DNA of 64,000 nucleotides from Nematostella vectensis (taxonomy: Eukaryota > Cnidaria > Anthozoa > Actiniaria > Edwardsiidae): assembly GCF_932526225.1 (NCBI RefSeq), contig NC_064039.1:12728139-12792138 (forward strand), in the 5' to 3' direction. The notes beneath the pieces are model-generated. The model saw nothing but the letters and a program-made list of their open reading frames with translations. It made no database searches and had not been told where the DNA came from. Within the stretch, counting starts at the first letter, position 1, and the number at the start of each line of letters is the position of its first letter. Positions 22,156 to 33,918 of this stretch are shown in pieces. The position numbers and the translations under genes are program-made.

Positions 22156-23654
22156 CTTTGTCGTGTCGCTGGTTACCAGGCTCCCTGGGTCGTTTGTTGA
22201 TATAGAGGGTGCATGGGTGCATTGAATCCTGGGTAATACCGCCATAAATGAATAAAAATAACAAGTAATAAAGTAATAAAACAAATCAATCTCTCTATGG
22301 AATAAGAAAAGCGAAACCTGTTGATTTATATCCTAAATAATTTTTCCTGTTTTTATCTTTAATTTTGCGTTGGGTTGCCTGTGGCATCCCGGTATGCTTT
22401 GCTGCTTCCCGGAACCAAATGCCTTTACTAAAGCGCTTCCTAGGTGTCGTGTTTTATTTTAATTCTCGGAAGGAAAGGATGTGATCTGCTAATTCGCATT
22501 TCATTCTCTTGTGTGGCTGGTACCTCTTGATACCATAATTCGCTGAACTGAATCGAAAGAGTCAAGCTCATAAAGCATTGGAAAACGTTTAGCAGGGCTT
22601 ACTGGACTTATCACCATCAACTTTCAGGCACAAACATTTTCTAATCATGTTTGATTATGTTACCGACGGAACGATGATGGTATAACATAACGTTGGGATT
22701 AGCAGCGACTCTTATTGATTGGGATTTAAACTCTACTTCAAACCAAACCAAAGAATTCCAGTGCATTGCAGGGCTTCTCAATAGGTATGCATTACTTGAT
22801 CAAATTACTAACATTTGTTTAGTACATTTTTAATTTTAAAAACTCGATAGTAAATTTGAAATCTTGAGATGTAAAAATAATCTTGAAACCCAGTATCAGT
22901 TTTTTAAGTTTTGGTATATTGTTTTACATGGGAGAGAAAAATTGTCCTGTCGTTTACCCAACGATCAAGTCATTTTTAGAAACATTCCAATTGATCAGGC
23001 GTAAAGGAGTTGTAGGACACTTCCACGTTCTTTGTTTGGCAGTATTTTTTGTTTAAATAGATAAAATAGATAGTGTTTAGGTGCAGAGCGCTGGTGGAGC
23101 ATGGGGTGGTTATATGTAAGGGCACAATCGGGAAGTAATTGATAGTTTTACAGCAAATCTGAGTGACCTTTCAACAAGTTCACTTCTTTATGTAAACTAT
23201 CTTTGAGGTGTGAAATTCCGCTTTTACCAAAACATTGCGGAAATGTTTACTTCCACATTTTATGATGCGATGTTTGTGAAACTGTTAAATTTTTTTATAT
23301 TTTTGCTACTTATTATATGATGTTTAACTTTGTAAAACATTACTAAAGAAAATGTCTGTCTACTCTGCATTATTTAGATTGAAGCATTCTGATAAATACA
23401 ATCAAATTGTATTCATTAGACACCTCATATTAATGTTATTAATTACTTTGTCATTCTTTATTGGTATCATATTCATATACACACCTAAGTTAGTGTTTGT
23501 TTTTTAAATGATTCAAGAATCTTCATTGAAAAAACAAAAGTAAATAATTTCTAAAAATACCAGTAAAAATTATTTTCAGCCTTGAAATGCCCGTAAGCAA
23601 GGCAGGAGGAATGGACAAGTTATAAAAAGCTGAAATGTTGAATGCCCCTTACTT

Positions 23655-23745
23655 TTTCAACCTTGTGTTGATTTAAAGCTTGTCTACACCACGCCACGCT
23701 GACCATCTAAGTTTTTCTACAGCTTTACTGAAATCTTTTCTAGTT
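23655..23745. repeat. Dispersed ~85-bp repeat, copy 2
   Basis: Shares ccttgtgttgattt, tgtctacaccacgcc and gtttttctacagct with the copy at 12855-12940. Confidence 0.6.
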
Positions 23746-23882
23746 AAACCAAGAGGAGCATAGTTTGTTAGGCTAAATTCTGATAATAAACCCCAAAATT
23801 CCCTCAAATGTGCCTTATTTTGCTACATTTCAGGGAAATATGGCATTGAGTCCAAGGATACCACTTCATTGCATTCTATGGT

Positions 23883-23966
23883 GTTCTACTAGCCCCAAGG
23901 AAAGGTTTGAGTTGGTACCAGGAAAGGGGTCCACCAACTCAAACCTTTCCCTGGGGGTAGTAGAAC
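23883..23966. ncRNA. Near-perfect 34-bp hairpin, microRNA-precursor-like
   Basis: Two 34-nt arms (23883-23916 and 23933-23966) are reverse complements with about three mismatches; the shared core is ggaaaggtttgagttggt. The loop is 16 nt. Size and near-perfect pairing fit a short animal or plant-like pre-miRNA. It could equally be a decayed inverted-repeat transposon; no expression evidence is available. Confidence 0.35.
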
Positions 23967-24493
23967 AGTTTTATTTTGATCATCCTACAGAATGTCTAAT
24001 GGTCCAACATGGAGGACATGCTCTATGCCAACAAGTAGACACAATGAGTGTAGTGTTCCTGGTAACAGAATAAGATCAAGGACTGATACAAACATCACTG
24101 CACCCAAGCACCCTGAGCCATACATGTCTATCCCTGCCCAGAGTCTTGTCCAAGATGAATGTCATATTCACTGTGGGACTGTTAGAAAGGAGAATAAATA
24201 CAACATGTGTAAGTCTTTTATTTCCTTTTATCCATACAGAGTTGAAAGAGTCAAAAAGAAAAGAGATGGCAACAAAAGATATCAGAATCCTTTTTCCAGA
24301 ACAAAAATCAGCAATCCTGAAAACTGATTTTTTTATATGGTATAAAGATTTTTTTTGATAAAAGAAAGGGCTTCAAATTAGGTGCATTATACCAGTAAGG
24401 GTCCTAAATTTGTTGTAATTATTGTGAAAGGTAGTTATTACTGCCATCAACCTACATCCATTTTGGATCCTCATGATTCTTGTCTTAATTTAG

Positions 24494-27400
24494 GGCAAGA
24501 CCGCTACCTTGTTTTGCACAAGGGCTGCATGTATTACTACAAGAACTATTTAGATAAGAGTGCAAAGGGGCAATTTTCACTAAGTGGATATAGGTATGAT
24601 TTTATTTGAACACACCTCTCACATTGCTCTGCATTCTACAGCAATTGACCTCACATATCTAATGCATTGCTCTGCATTCTACAGCAATTGACCTCACATA
24701 TTTAATGCATTGGGAATGATGCCCAGTTGGGCCACACACTTCAACCGAATCAAATTCCTGGTCATGTTTTATGATAGTTTAAATTGAAATCTTAGTCTGA
24801 TATATACATTTTATTGTTAGTTTGCTTATGAGACGCCACTCTGAGTGTCACAAGCACTCCCCACAAGTAGCTGCTGTAAACCAAACCACATACTTTCTCC
24901 ATTACCAACCAATCAAAATCCTTTTCCTGAATCCTAGAACAGTTTGTACACTGTGCTGATTGGCTTAGTGTTAGTAAGCATGACATTGTTTAGTGAGTTT
25001 GTACACTAATGATGATTGCCTTAGTGTTAGAAAGCACAGCATCGTTTAGTGAGAATATCCAAACAGTGCATCCCTCCCAACCTCAGGGTCTTCAAGAGCT
25101 TTTTTAAAGTTAGTAAATATGTGTGGGTGTTACACTTTGTTTTAGAGTGTCTACAGCTCCTGAACGGGACGCCAAGTTACCCTGGGTTTTTAAGCTCACC
25201 CACCTTCAACCAGAAAAAAGGACCTTCTACTTTGCTGCTAAATCAGAAAAAGAGCTGAATGTAAGACAGTGCTAGATTCTACGATTTACTGTAGCCTTTT
25301 CTTATAAAGTCTTATCCTAAATACTCTCTTATTGGTGCAGGAATGGATGTCTAAGATTAAAGAGGACATTGATGAGTATTGTGAGCCACTTGCCACAAGG
25401 TAATTTATCTTATTGAATTATGCTACCCAGCTCACCTTATATTCACAGAGCTTACCCTTCAAAGCCCATGGGCAACTTAATTCAAGCTTAAACTCCATCA
25501 CTAGAAACACTGGCTATTTACATGGGACTGTGTACCTGTTGTGGGTTATAAGGATTTGGCTGTGACAAACTTTCTTCTATGTAGATAATCTGGTTTATAA
25601 ATCACTCTGTTTCGATATGGCCTGGTATAAGTTGCATTAACGCTGTTGTTTTGAGGATAGAGATCAGTTCACTTACGTTCCTGATGTGACGTAAATCGGT
25701 GGCATGATCCAGAAGTTCAAAATAGGGTGGCCAAAGCAACAGTTTGAAGAAAGGGGTGGCCGGATTTATTGTTCTTCCATAAATTTCCTATATGTGTTGT
25801 TGTTTATAAGCCAAATATCTGGAAAAGAATTCCGTCATCAAAAATAAAAAAGTGTGAATCCAGATTTAATTTTGGGATATGGAATTGGCGAGAAATTTTG
25901 AAATAGTTTGAAGATACACCAAAAATTGGTTTTGATTTTTTCTTTGACAAAAATCGACATATTCATCACACTCTAGGCCAATTTTAATGTCATTTTAAGT
26001 GAAAGAGTCACTGTAAGAAGGCAGTTTTTTTGGACAATTTTATTCCACATTATAGCGTGCCTGTTGTCCCCTAGACATAAATGAACCACCTTCAGTGCCT
26101 AAGCTTGACCACATTAGCAAAGGGACACTTTTTCTTACTCAATATGTAAAACAGCCAGAACTTTGATTGAATAGACTTAACCAGATTCTTTTTCTTTTAG
26201 AAGTGGTTTTAACCCAGAGTGTGAAGCAACCAGACAGAGCAGCAGTGGTAGTAGTGATGACGGAGACAGCTTCAAATATGACTATCCATTGTTTGCTCCA
26301 GAGTTTCCTTTAGCCAAAGCTCTGACCCTTGAAAAACTCTCAGAATCACAGAACAGTTCTTCAGCCTCATCTGAACCCAAATACTGCCCTCCTCCCAGCT
26401 TTGATACACTACCAAATGGTAGTCCCCCTCCTCCACCTGCAAGGAATCAATCTGGAAAGGAAAGAGCACAACCGATTGGGAGTGTTCCAACACCTGTGAT
26501 GATGGGGAAAAGTGGAAAATCATCTGTTGATATTTCTGCAGTGATACTGGGCAAAGCAGCCCTAAAGCCTGTCCAGGATAACAGTCTTCCGCCTTTGCCC
26601 AAGCCTAGATCTAAGTTACGCCAAAGCCCTAGAGTGCATGCCGGGTCACACCCTTCTTCACCTTCACCACCTACTAAGCCCCCTAAACCAAGTGTCCACA
26701 AATATGCATCAGATCCAGAACTTGCTTGTCTGCCGCAGCAGACTAGCTTACCGCCTGCTAATCCTGCACTTGTGGATTCTTCCGATAGTGGTATGTCAAT
26801 TATTTTCAATTTACTACAATGAGACTTCATTATATAGCAGGCCCGTACCCAGGATTTTTTTTTTGGGGGGGGGGGAGGTGCGAAATTCGAAAAAAAAGTT
26901 TTCTGGGGGAGGGGGAAGGGAGGAATGTTTCTGATAAAAATCTAACCACCACCGGAAAAACAAAAAGTGTTTTTTTATGCCTTTGCAGTATCTCCATGGG
27001 ACGTATATTATCAGATTTGGCTACAAACAAAGACTGACTTATGGATTAATGACATACCAAAATAGCACGTCTATTGAGAACCATAAGTTGACTTTCGGCC
27101 GTTGTGGGGGGTTGCGTTCGCACCCGCTGCAACCCCCTGGGTACAGGCCTGTATAGTCCCTATGATTTTTCGTTTACCCATTTAGTGAACATTTTCTTCT
27201 TAGGCTTGGGCAACAGCTTCTCGACTCTGCACTATAGAACTTATCTTTCAGGACAGTAATAGTTTAGCATAATTTGACTTTTGCTAATATTTCCACACTA
27301 AATTTTGGAAATCTTACACTGTATACTTGGTGGTATTTTTTTCAATTAGTTATGCAATTAATTTTAAAAATCCTATGTTTTCTAGGTGTTTTAGTTTGCA

Positions 27401-30400
27401 GAGTTGTTTCCAAGGGTATCATGCTAACTCTCCACCAAGTTTTTTTTAACGGGGCGTGCTTTCAGATTCTTGTAATCCCATAATCCCATTGAGACAGCAT
27501 TGCTCACAACTTAATGTTTGTTTAGAGGAAGATGATTACCTGAAAATACTCCCTGATGAAGAATCAACTCCTAACCATGGGAATAATAATGACGAATTTA
27601 TTCCACGTCTCTCTACTCTTGAAAGGTATGTATATTTATCATTGCATGAAAAAAAAACTTAGTGACTATGGTATGTAAAAGCAAGAGCTAGCAGTGCTAG
27701 AAAATATAAAATATTGATAGCATATTCTTTTAAAATTAGGTAGAATCGAGAATCCATATAAACAACAAAATCCTGGCCTCTTAAAACATTTAACACCACT
27801 CTAACAACATACATAATTTCAGGTCACAAACCTGGTTTAGTTTGATAACGTCTATTTGCTCATTTGCGCTATATGGTTCTGTTTTTCTAGATTAAGACCT
27901 GAAGGTAAAAGTTTCCGCACCCCGCCAGATGAAAAAGAGGTATGTCTATCTACACACAGCCACTTAGTGACACCTCCAAACAAATTTACATTAAAATGCA
28001 ATGACGTTACCGTGACCACTTTGTCAGATTTATGAAAAAAGCCAATAAGGATTTGATTAGCTTAAGGCCCTGTCACACATAGGCTTTTCGGCTGCAACCT
28101 GTCTCGCAAAAAAATGTTGCAGGTCGCACACGCCTTGTCATATGTTAAGTTTTCCCTGCAACTTGAAACAATTCTACTTTTCGTGCGAGTTTGAGAAATG
28201 CAAAACAAGTTGCAAAGGGGGTGCCACACGCAAAAAAGCATTTTTTGCAAGACAGGTCGCAAGAGAAAAAAATGTATGTGTGACAGGGCCTTTACCAGCG
28301 AGGCAAAAGAAATGCTTTCGTGCACATCATAACTCGACGAAACACTCCTAACTTTGGAGTCTGTGTCAGTCAAGACTGTGACTATCGCATGCTAATTGTC
28401 TCACCGTCTTAATTTTTTTCACACCCTTTGCATACTGCGAACAATTTTCAAAACTCCAAAACCCAAAACACTACCCACTCCTCCCAAACTTTAATTCTAA
28501 AGTCACACATCCACCAACATCAAAACGCATACTATCGCCGGGGCGGATCCCCCCCCCCCCCTTTTTAGATATTTGGCTTAAAAATAACTAGAAATATAAG
28601 GAAATCCACGATAGAACAATGTATTCGCCCCCTTTCTTTAAACCCTTGCCTCGGCTCCCTTTTTGAAACTCCTGGATGCGCCCCTGCTATCGCACAGTAT
28701 AGTGATGTGGTGCACTCGTTTTAGCAGATTCATATAGATGTTCTGCCTGCAACTTCTGTAAAACTCGACATCGAAAAAACCAAGGCTATAGCGTAAGTTG
28801 TCTCATAATTGTTATACATATTGTAGCCTTGTTGTTTTGTTGAAATATCTCACTAATGTTAATTTCCAACGCCGAAACCGATGGCTTCCATCAGTCATTT
28901 AAAAAAAACTTTTTGTCGAAGTCACATCCATCTGAATTGGGATTTTTTTTTTCAAATCTTTCTGTTTTAATGTTTTTTTTGTGTGTGTATTTAAATTTCC
29001 TCTATGCTTAAATTGAAGAGAAAAAAAGAAAACCAAACAGCATGAGTAAAACATCGCAGTAATCTTTCGGTAACCATAGCCTAGACATCTGTTCTATACT
29101 TAAATTGATGGCCTCAGTCTTTGTTTATTGGTTCTTCCCCAGGATGCTGGAAGGGCGTAATGGTATGTACATTCTTCATCAGAGTCGAAGTGGAGACATC
29201 GGTCAGGTACTGTTTCACTCCTTCGTCTTTTGGGTTTCAACCATTCTTGATCTTTGGGCAAAATAGGTCCGTGACTTTTGGAAAATGATTTGTTCTAAGA
29301 TGTCTTTCGGGCTGAGTCAGAGACGCCAGTGGATCCGCCCGGTCTGGCCTAGGCAAATTACACTCTATGATCCCCTTAAAGCCGCATTATCACCTGTTTA
29401 CTTCGAGAGGCTCGACGGAAACCTTAACCGTTCAAAGGCAATATAATCTATTACAAACAAACAATTGAACAAGACATCCGCTCTAAATTTTCAATCACAT
29501 CCTCAAAGAAACCTCCAATAGAAACGCTGCTTTCGCAATTTTGAAATATTTTTCGCGTTTTCCATCTCATGGAGAGCAGGTGGTTGACAATGAGAACCAT
29601 TGGTAGATTTACTAAGTAAACCGTGATGAACTTATGATGTACCCCCTTTAATAGAATGCGTTTCTTTACAGTGCCTTTCTGTGTGTATCGAGGATCGCGT
29701 GAGGCACTTTCTTGTCTTCTACAGCAAGGTTCGAGTTTTCGTTTTAGGGATTAAACTCTTATGATTACCCTACTGTCGAATCCGTTGTATTGCGGCACCG
29801 CATTTTGAAAACATCGATTTGATTTTGTCTTTTGGGATTTTCTGTTCAGCCAGTCAAATTATTCTAAGCCAATCAGATTCTTGCCATCTCTCGCCTAGTG
29901 CAGTTGCCTGGTTTTCGTCCAGAGGATAGCCAGGGAAGTGCACAAAGCGAGACTCTGATTGGCTCAGAATAGTCGGACGGAACAAAAAACCAAAACAAAT
30001 CGTGCTTTCAAAACGCGGGTCGCGATACAACGGTTTCGACATTAATATATCAAGTAGTTGGCAATGCAAAAGTGGTTGACAATGTCAGTGGTTGACAATG
30101 ACAGTGGTTGACAATGACAGTGGTTGACAATGACAGTGGTTGACAATGACAGTAGTTAACAATGACAGTGATTGACAATGACAGTGGTTGACAATGACAG
30201 TAGTTGACAATGACAGTGGTTGACAATGACAGTGGTTGACAATGACAGTGGTTGACAATGACAGTGGTTGACAATGACAGTGGTTGACAATGACAGTGGT
30301 TGACAATGACAGTAGTTGACAATGACAGTAGTTAACAATGACAGTGATTGACAATGACAGTGGTTGACAATGACAGTAGTTGACAATGACAGTGGTTGAC

Positions 30401-32492
30401 AATGACAGTGGTTGACAATGACAGTGGTTGACAATGACAGTGGTTGACAATGACAGTAGTTGACAATGACAGTAGTTGACAATGACAGTGGTTGACAATG
30501 ACAGTGGTTGACAATGACAGTGGTTGACAATGACAGTGGTTGACAATGACAGTAGTTGACAATGACAGTGGTTGACAATGACAGTAGTTGACAATGACAG
30601 TGGTTGACAATGACAGTAGTTAACAATGACAGTGATTGACAATGACAGTGGTTGACAATGACAGTAGTTGACAATGACAGTGGTTGACAATGACAGTGGT
30701 TGACAATGACAGTAGTTGACAATGACAGTAGTTGACAATGACAGTGGTTGACAATGACAGTAGTTGACAATGACAGTAGTTGACAATGACAGTGGTTGAC
30801 AATGACAGTAGTTGACAATGACAGTGGTTGACTATGACAGTGGTTGACAATGACAGTGGTTGACAATGACAGTGGCTGACAATGACAGTGGTTGACAATG
30901 ACAGTAGTTGACAATGACAGTGGTTGACAATGACAGTGGTTGACAATGACAGTGGTTGACAATGACAGTGGTTGACAATGACAGTGGTTGACAATGACAG
31001 TGGTTGACAATGACAGTGGTTGACAATGACAGTGGTTGACAATGACAGTGGTTGACAATGACAGTGGTTGACAATGACAGTGGTTGACAATGACAGTAGT
31101 TGACAATGACAGTAGTTGACAATGACAGTGGTTGACAATGACAGTGGTTGACAATGACAGTGGTTGACAATGACAGTGGTTGACAATGACAGTAGTTGAC
31201 AATGACAGTGGTTGACAATGACAGTAGTTGACAATGACAGTGGTTGACAATGACAGTAGTTAACAATGACAGTGATTGACAATGACAGTGGTTGACAATG
31301 ACAGTAGTTGACAATGACAGTGGTTGACAATGACAGTGGTTGACAATGACAGTAGTTGACAATGACAGTAGTTGACAATGACAGTGGTTGACAATGACAG
31401 TAGTTGACAATGACAGTAGTTGACAATGACAGTGGTTGACAATGACAGTAGTTGACAATGACAGTGGTTGACTATGACAGTGGTTGACAATGACAGTGGT
31501 TGACAATGACAGTGGCTGACAATGACAGTGGTTGACAATGACAGTAGTTGACAATGACAGTGGTTGACAATGACAGTGGTTGACAATGACAGTGGTTGAC
31601 AATGACAGTGGTTGACAATGCAAAAGTGGTTGACAATGACAGTGGTTGACAATGACAGTAGTTGACAATGACAGTGGTTGACAATGACAGTGGTTGACAA
31701 TGACAGTAGTTGACAATGACAGTGGTTGACAATGACAGTGGTTGACAATGACAGTGGTTGACAATGACAGTAGTTGACAATGACAGTAGTTGACAATGAC
31801 AGTGGTTGACAATGACAGTGGTTGACAATGACAGTGGTTGACAATGACAGTAGTTGACAATGACAGTGGTTGACAATGACAGTGGTTGACAATGACAGTG
31901 GTTGACAATGACAGTGGTTGACTATGACAGTGGTTGACAATGACAGTAGTTGACAATGACAGTGGTTGACAATGACAGTGATTGACAATGACAGTGGTTG
32001 ACAATGACAGTGATTGACAATGCAAAAGTAGTTGACAATGACAGTGGTTGACAATGCAAAAGTGGTTGACAATGCAAAAGTGGTTGACAATGACAGTGAT
32101 TGACAATGCAAAAGTGGTTGTCAATGACAGTGATTGACAATGACAGTGGTTGATAATGACAGTGGTTGACAATGCAAAAGTAGTTGACAATGACAGTGGT
32201 TGACAATGACAGTGGTTGACAATGACAGTGGTTGACAATGACAGTAGTTGACAATGACAGTGGTTGACAATGCGAAAGTGATTGACGTACGCCTTTTAAG
32301 GCCCAACAGTGCCCTTTAAATACACTCAGACTTTCTATTTTACCATTTTATTAGGTGGAAGGAGGATATGCCCTCGATCGCGATGCTCAGCGGTTTCCCA
32401 CCCTAGAGGAAGTGATCAGGCATCACTACACGACACCATTACCCAAACAACAGTCAGCCACGCTAGAGCAACCATACCGCTGGCCACATTGA
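24494..32492 (+). CDS. SH3BP2: 3BP2-like adaptor (SH3 domain-binding protein 2): PH, Pro-rich, SH2
   Basis: Ten exons join in frame: 24494-24593, 25146-25260, 25341-25399, 26201-26790, 27466-27625, 27891-27939, 28728-28792, 29143-29206, 29672-29728, 32355-32492, giving 464 codons plus a missing N-terminal exon. 3BP2 is a cytoplasmic adaptor in Syk/Src/Abl-type signalling. Seen: PH domain (YLVLHKGCMYYYK, GQFSLSGYR, KRTFYFAAKSEKELNEWM); a Pro/Ser-rich linker with PPPPPARN and PPTKPPKP, candidate SH3 ligands; EEDDYLKIL, a possible phosphotyrosine site; RLRPEGKSF, matching the tankyrase-binding motif of mammalian 3BP2; then an SH2 domain ending HHYTTPLP and YRWPH. In the SH2 the usual phosphate-binding Arg is His (GMYILHQS). 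Exon 5 has a second possible acceptor at about 27525, also in frame. The last intron holds a 2.2-kb satellite. Confidence 0.92.
24617..24708. repeat. 46-bp direct repeat, two copies
   Basis: The block cattgctctgcattctacag and the following caattgacctcacatat occur twice in tandem in the 3BP2 intron after the first visible exon. Confidence 0.85.
26838..27151. mobile_element. 314-bp MITE with 5-bp target duplication (copy 1)
   Basis: Starts caggcccgtacccagg followed by T and G runs; ends ccccctgggtacaggcctg. The ends are inverted repeats of about 16 bp. Both sides carry tatag (26833-26837 and 27152-27156). No coding capacity. It lies in the 3BP2 intron directly after the exon ending at 26790. 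Confidence 0.85.
28064..28293. mobile_element. ~230-bp MITE with AAGGCCCTGTCACACAT termini
   Basis: The left end aaggccctgtcacacat is matched by the inverted right end atgtgtgacagggccttt. The inside is itself partly palindromic (gcaacctgtctcgcaaaaaa against ttgcaagacaggtcgcaaga). TA flanks both ends, compatible with a TA target duplication. Located in a 3BP2 intron. Confidence 0.7.
28539..28686. mobile_element. ~148-bp hAT-like MITE
   Basis: Ends cggggcggatcc and ggatgcgcccctg are near inverted repeats, of the CAGGGGCGGATCC type common at hAT termini. ctatcgc flanks both ends (28532-28538 and 28687-28693), a 7-8 bp target duplication as expected for hAT elements. An internal C run is present. 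Confidence 0.65.
30056..32290. repeat. 2.2-kb satellite of a 16-bp unit in the last 3BP2 intron
   Basis: About 139 tandem units of tggttgacaatgacag with few variants (tag, tga, taa starts). An 18-bp variant ending gcaaaag clusters near both edges. Marker variants recur exactly 640 bp apart (40 units), for example gttaac near 30617 and 31257, actatg at 30831 and 31471, and ggctgac at 30873 and 31513. All three minus-strand frames stay open because 16 is not a multiple of 3 and the unit has no stop codon in any frame; the long minus-strand ORFs here are repeat translations, not genes. Confidence 0.97.
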
Positions 32493-33688
32493 TTCATTCC
32501 GACTTGCAGAACAGTTAAAAAAACAACCTCGTTCCCAGCTAGACGCCATATTGAAAATTACCCAGAAGACACCGGGGACGAGGTTGGTTTATTTTAACGT
32601 CAGGTTTAAAGTATTAATATAATTTGTTCGGAAGTAAGGCTTTCGATCTATTGAAAAAAAAAAAACATTCGTTAGTTAGAGAGCCTCAAAATTCTAAAAT
32701 ATATATATATACAAATGGATTCGCCATAGAGTTGAGCCGAGGACAGAGGTATTTTCTGATATTTTTTGTAAGGTGCTCGATGATTTATATGTTCTCGAAT
32801 GGTACTCGATAATGTTTGTGACTTTAGGGACAGACTCCAAAATATTTGAGAAAGATGATAATATCGGAGAAAATGACATCGCAATGAATTCAGTACAAAC
32901 GCAATAACGAGAAAAAATATCGTGCTCTCTTTAATTAGGTATCCACTTATCGGAGAACTTACCGCCTTTCTCCAGTCAAGACTTGTTAGCTTTCATTAAG
33001 CCCATTTTCACAACAGATATCTATATATCAGGTTCGCAGGGTGCGCGGGAACACCCCCACTTGGCGACCAAATACTATGCATTTTTCCAAATGATACCTA
33101 TGACTGCGCACCCCCCCCCCCCCCCCCCCCCCTGCTCGGCCAATCCTGGGTACGTGCCTGCTGCCTATTATGGTGGTTCGGCTATTTAGTTTTAGCTTGC
33201 CGTATTTCCGGTTCTTTAGATAAATGCTCAATAGTGGACAACTGTGACGTGTTTAGAGTAAATATTTGAGTAATAGGGATAGTATGATCTCGGTACAAGG
33301 CGACGCGCAGGCGCAAACGACACTTGTTTCACGAAATGTAACAACCAACAAGAAAATGTTGAACAGTTTTAAAATCGCAAAATCGATTGTATTATCCTAC
33401 AAATGTATTCAATGCATTTTTAGTTTTATCAAGAGACCATGATCTCTTGGTTTTATATATTTTTACGATTAAAAGCTATATTTTTGTGTAGTTACTCAAG
33501 TTTGCAGCAGGTTTTATTTTTTTAAAGAATGTTGTAAAATAAGTATTAACCTGTCAAGAAATAAAAATGATTGCATCACTAACCTATATCCATTCAAATA
33601 AATGGAAGTCGATGGGTTTTGACACCGAAATAGAGTTTTGGATGGGAACGGCTAAAATAGGGGGGGGGGGGGGGGGTATTGGAACCGA
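32493..33688. other. 3BP2 3' untranslated/intergenic region with poly-C and poly-G tracts
   Basis: No gene recognised. A C run of over 20 at about 33113-33132 lies in a fragment of the repeat family also seen near 14045; its right end tcctgggtacgtgcctg resembles the 313-bp MITE terminus. A poly-G run lies at about 33660-33677. Plus-strand AATAAA-type sequences near 33561 and 33595 could serve the 3BP2 transcript, about 1.1 kb after its stop. Confidence 0.4.
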
Positions 33689-33918
33689 GCAATTCCACTC
33701 ACTTGTATTTATGGAAACGGTATTGGACAATAGTGAGCTATAATTAAGCTCAGAATAACAATGAACCCAGCCCTACACAAACTCTTCTCAACTCTGAGAG
33801 AAGTGCAATTCCACTCACTTGTATTTATGGAAACGGTATTGGACAATAGTGAGCTGTAATTGAGCTCAGAATAACAAGGAACCCAGCCCTACACAAACTC
33901 TTCTCAACTCTGAGAGAA
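33689..33918. repeat. ~114-bp direct repeat, two copies
   Basis: The block beginning gcaattccactcacttgtat and ending ctctgagagaagt occurs twice in tandem with only a few differences. It abuts the left end of the DNA transposon at 33919. Confidence 0.9.

Larger units (their letters stand above)
22156..24493. other. Divergent promoter region and probable first intron of 3BP2
   Basis: Lies between the METTL15 start (minus) and the first recognised 3BP2 exon (plus). It should hold both promoters and the missing 3BP2 start exon(s), which would encode roughly 25 residues of the PH-domain N-terminus and must end with a T completing a Trp codon. I could not identify that exon. Also present: dispersed repeat copy 2 (about 23655-23745) and a hairpin at 23883-23966. 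Confidence 0.4.

Noticed and set aside
26447..26830. Minus-strand ORF opposite the 3BP2 proline-rich exon
   Set aside because: Antisense of a Pro/Ser-rich coding exon; no domain.
30085..32254. Long minus-strand ORFs (up to 468 codons) with a repeating Cys/His/Thr-rich peptide
   Set aside because: They are translations of the 16-bp satellite, which has no stop in any minus-strand frame; no splice or start context supports a gene.
30056..32290. CRISPR-like array
   Set aside because: Units are contiguous with no unique spacers, and this is an animal intron.
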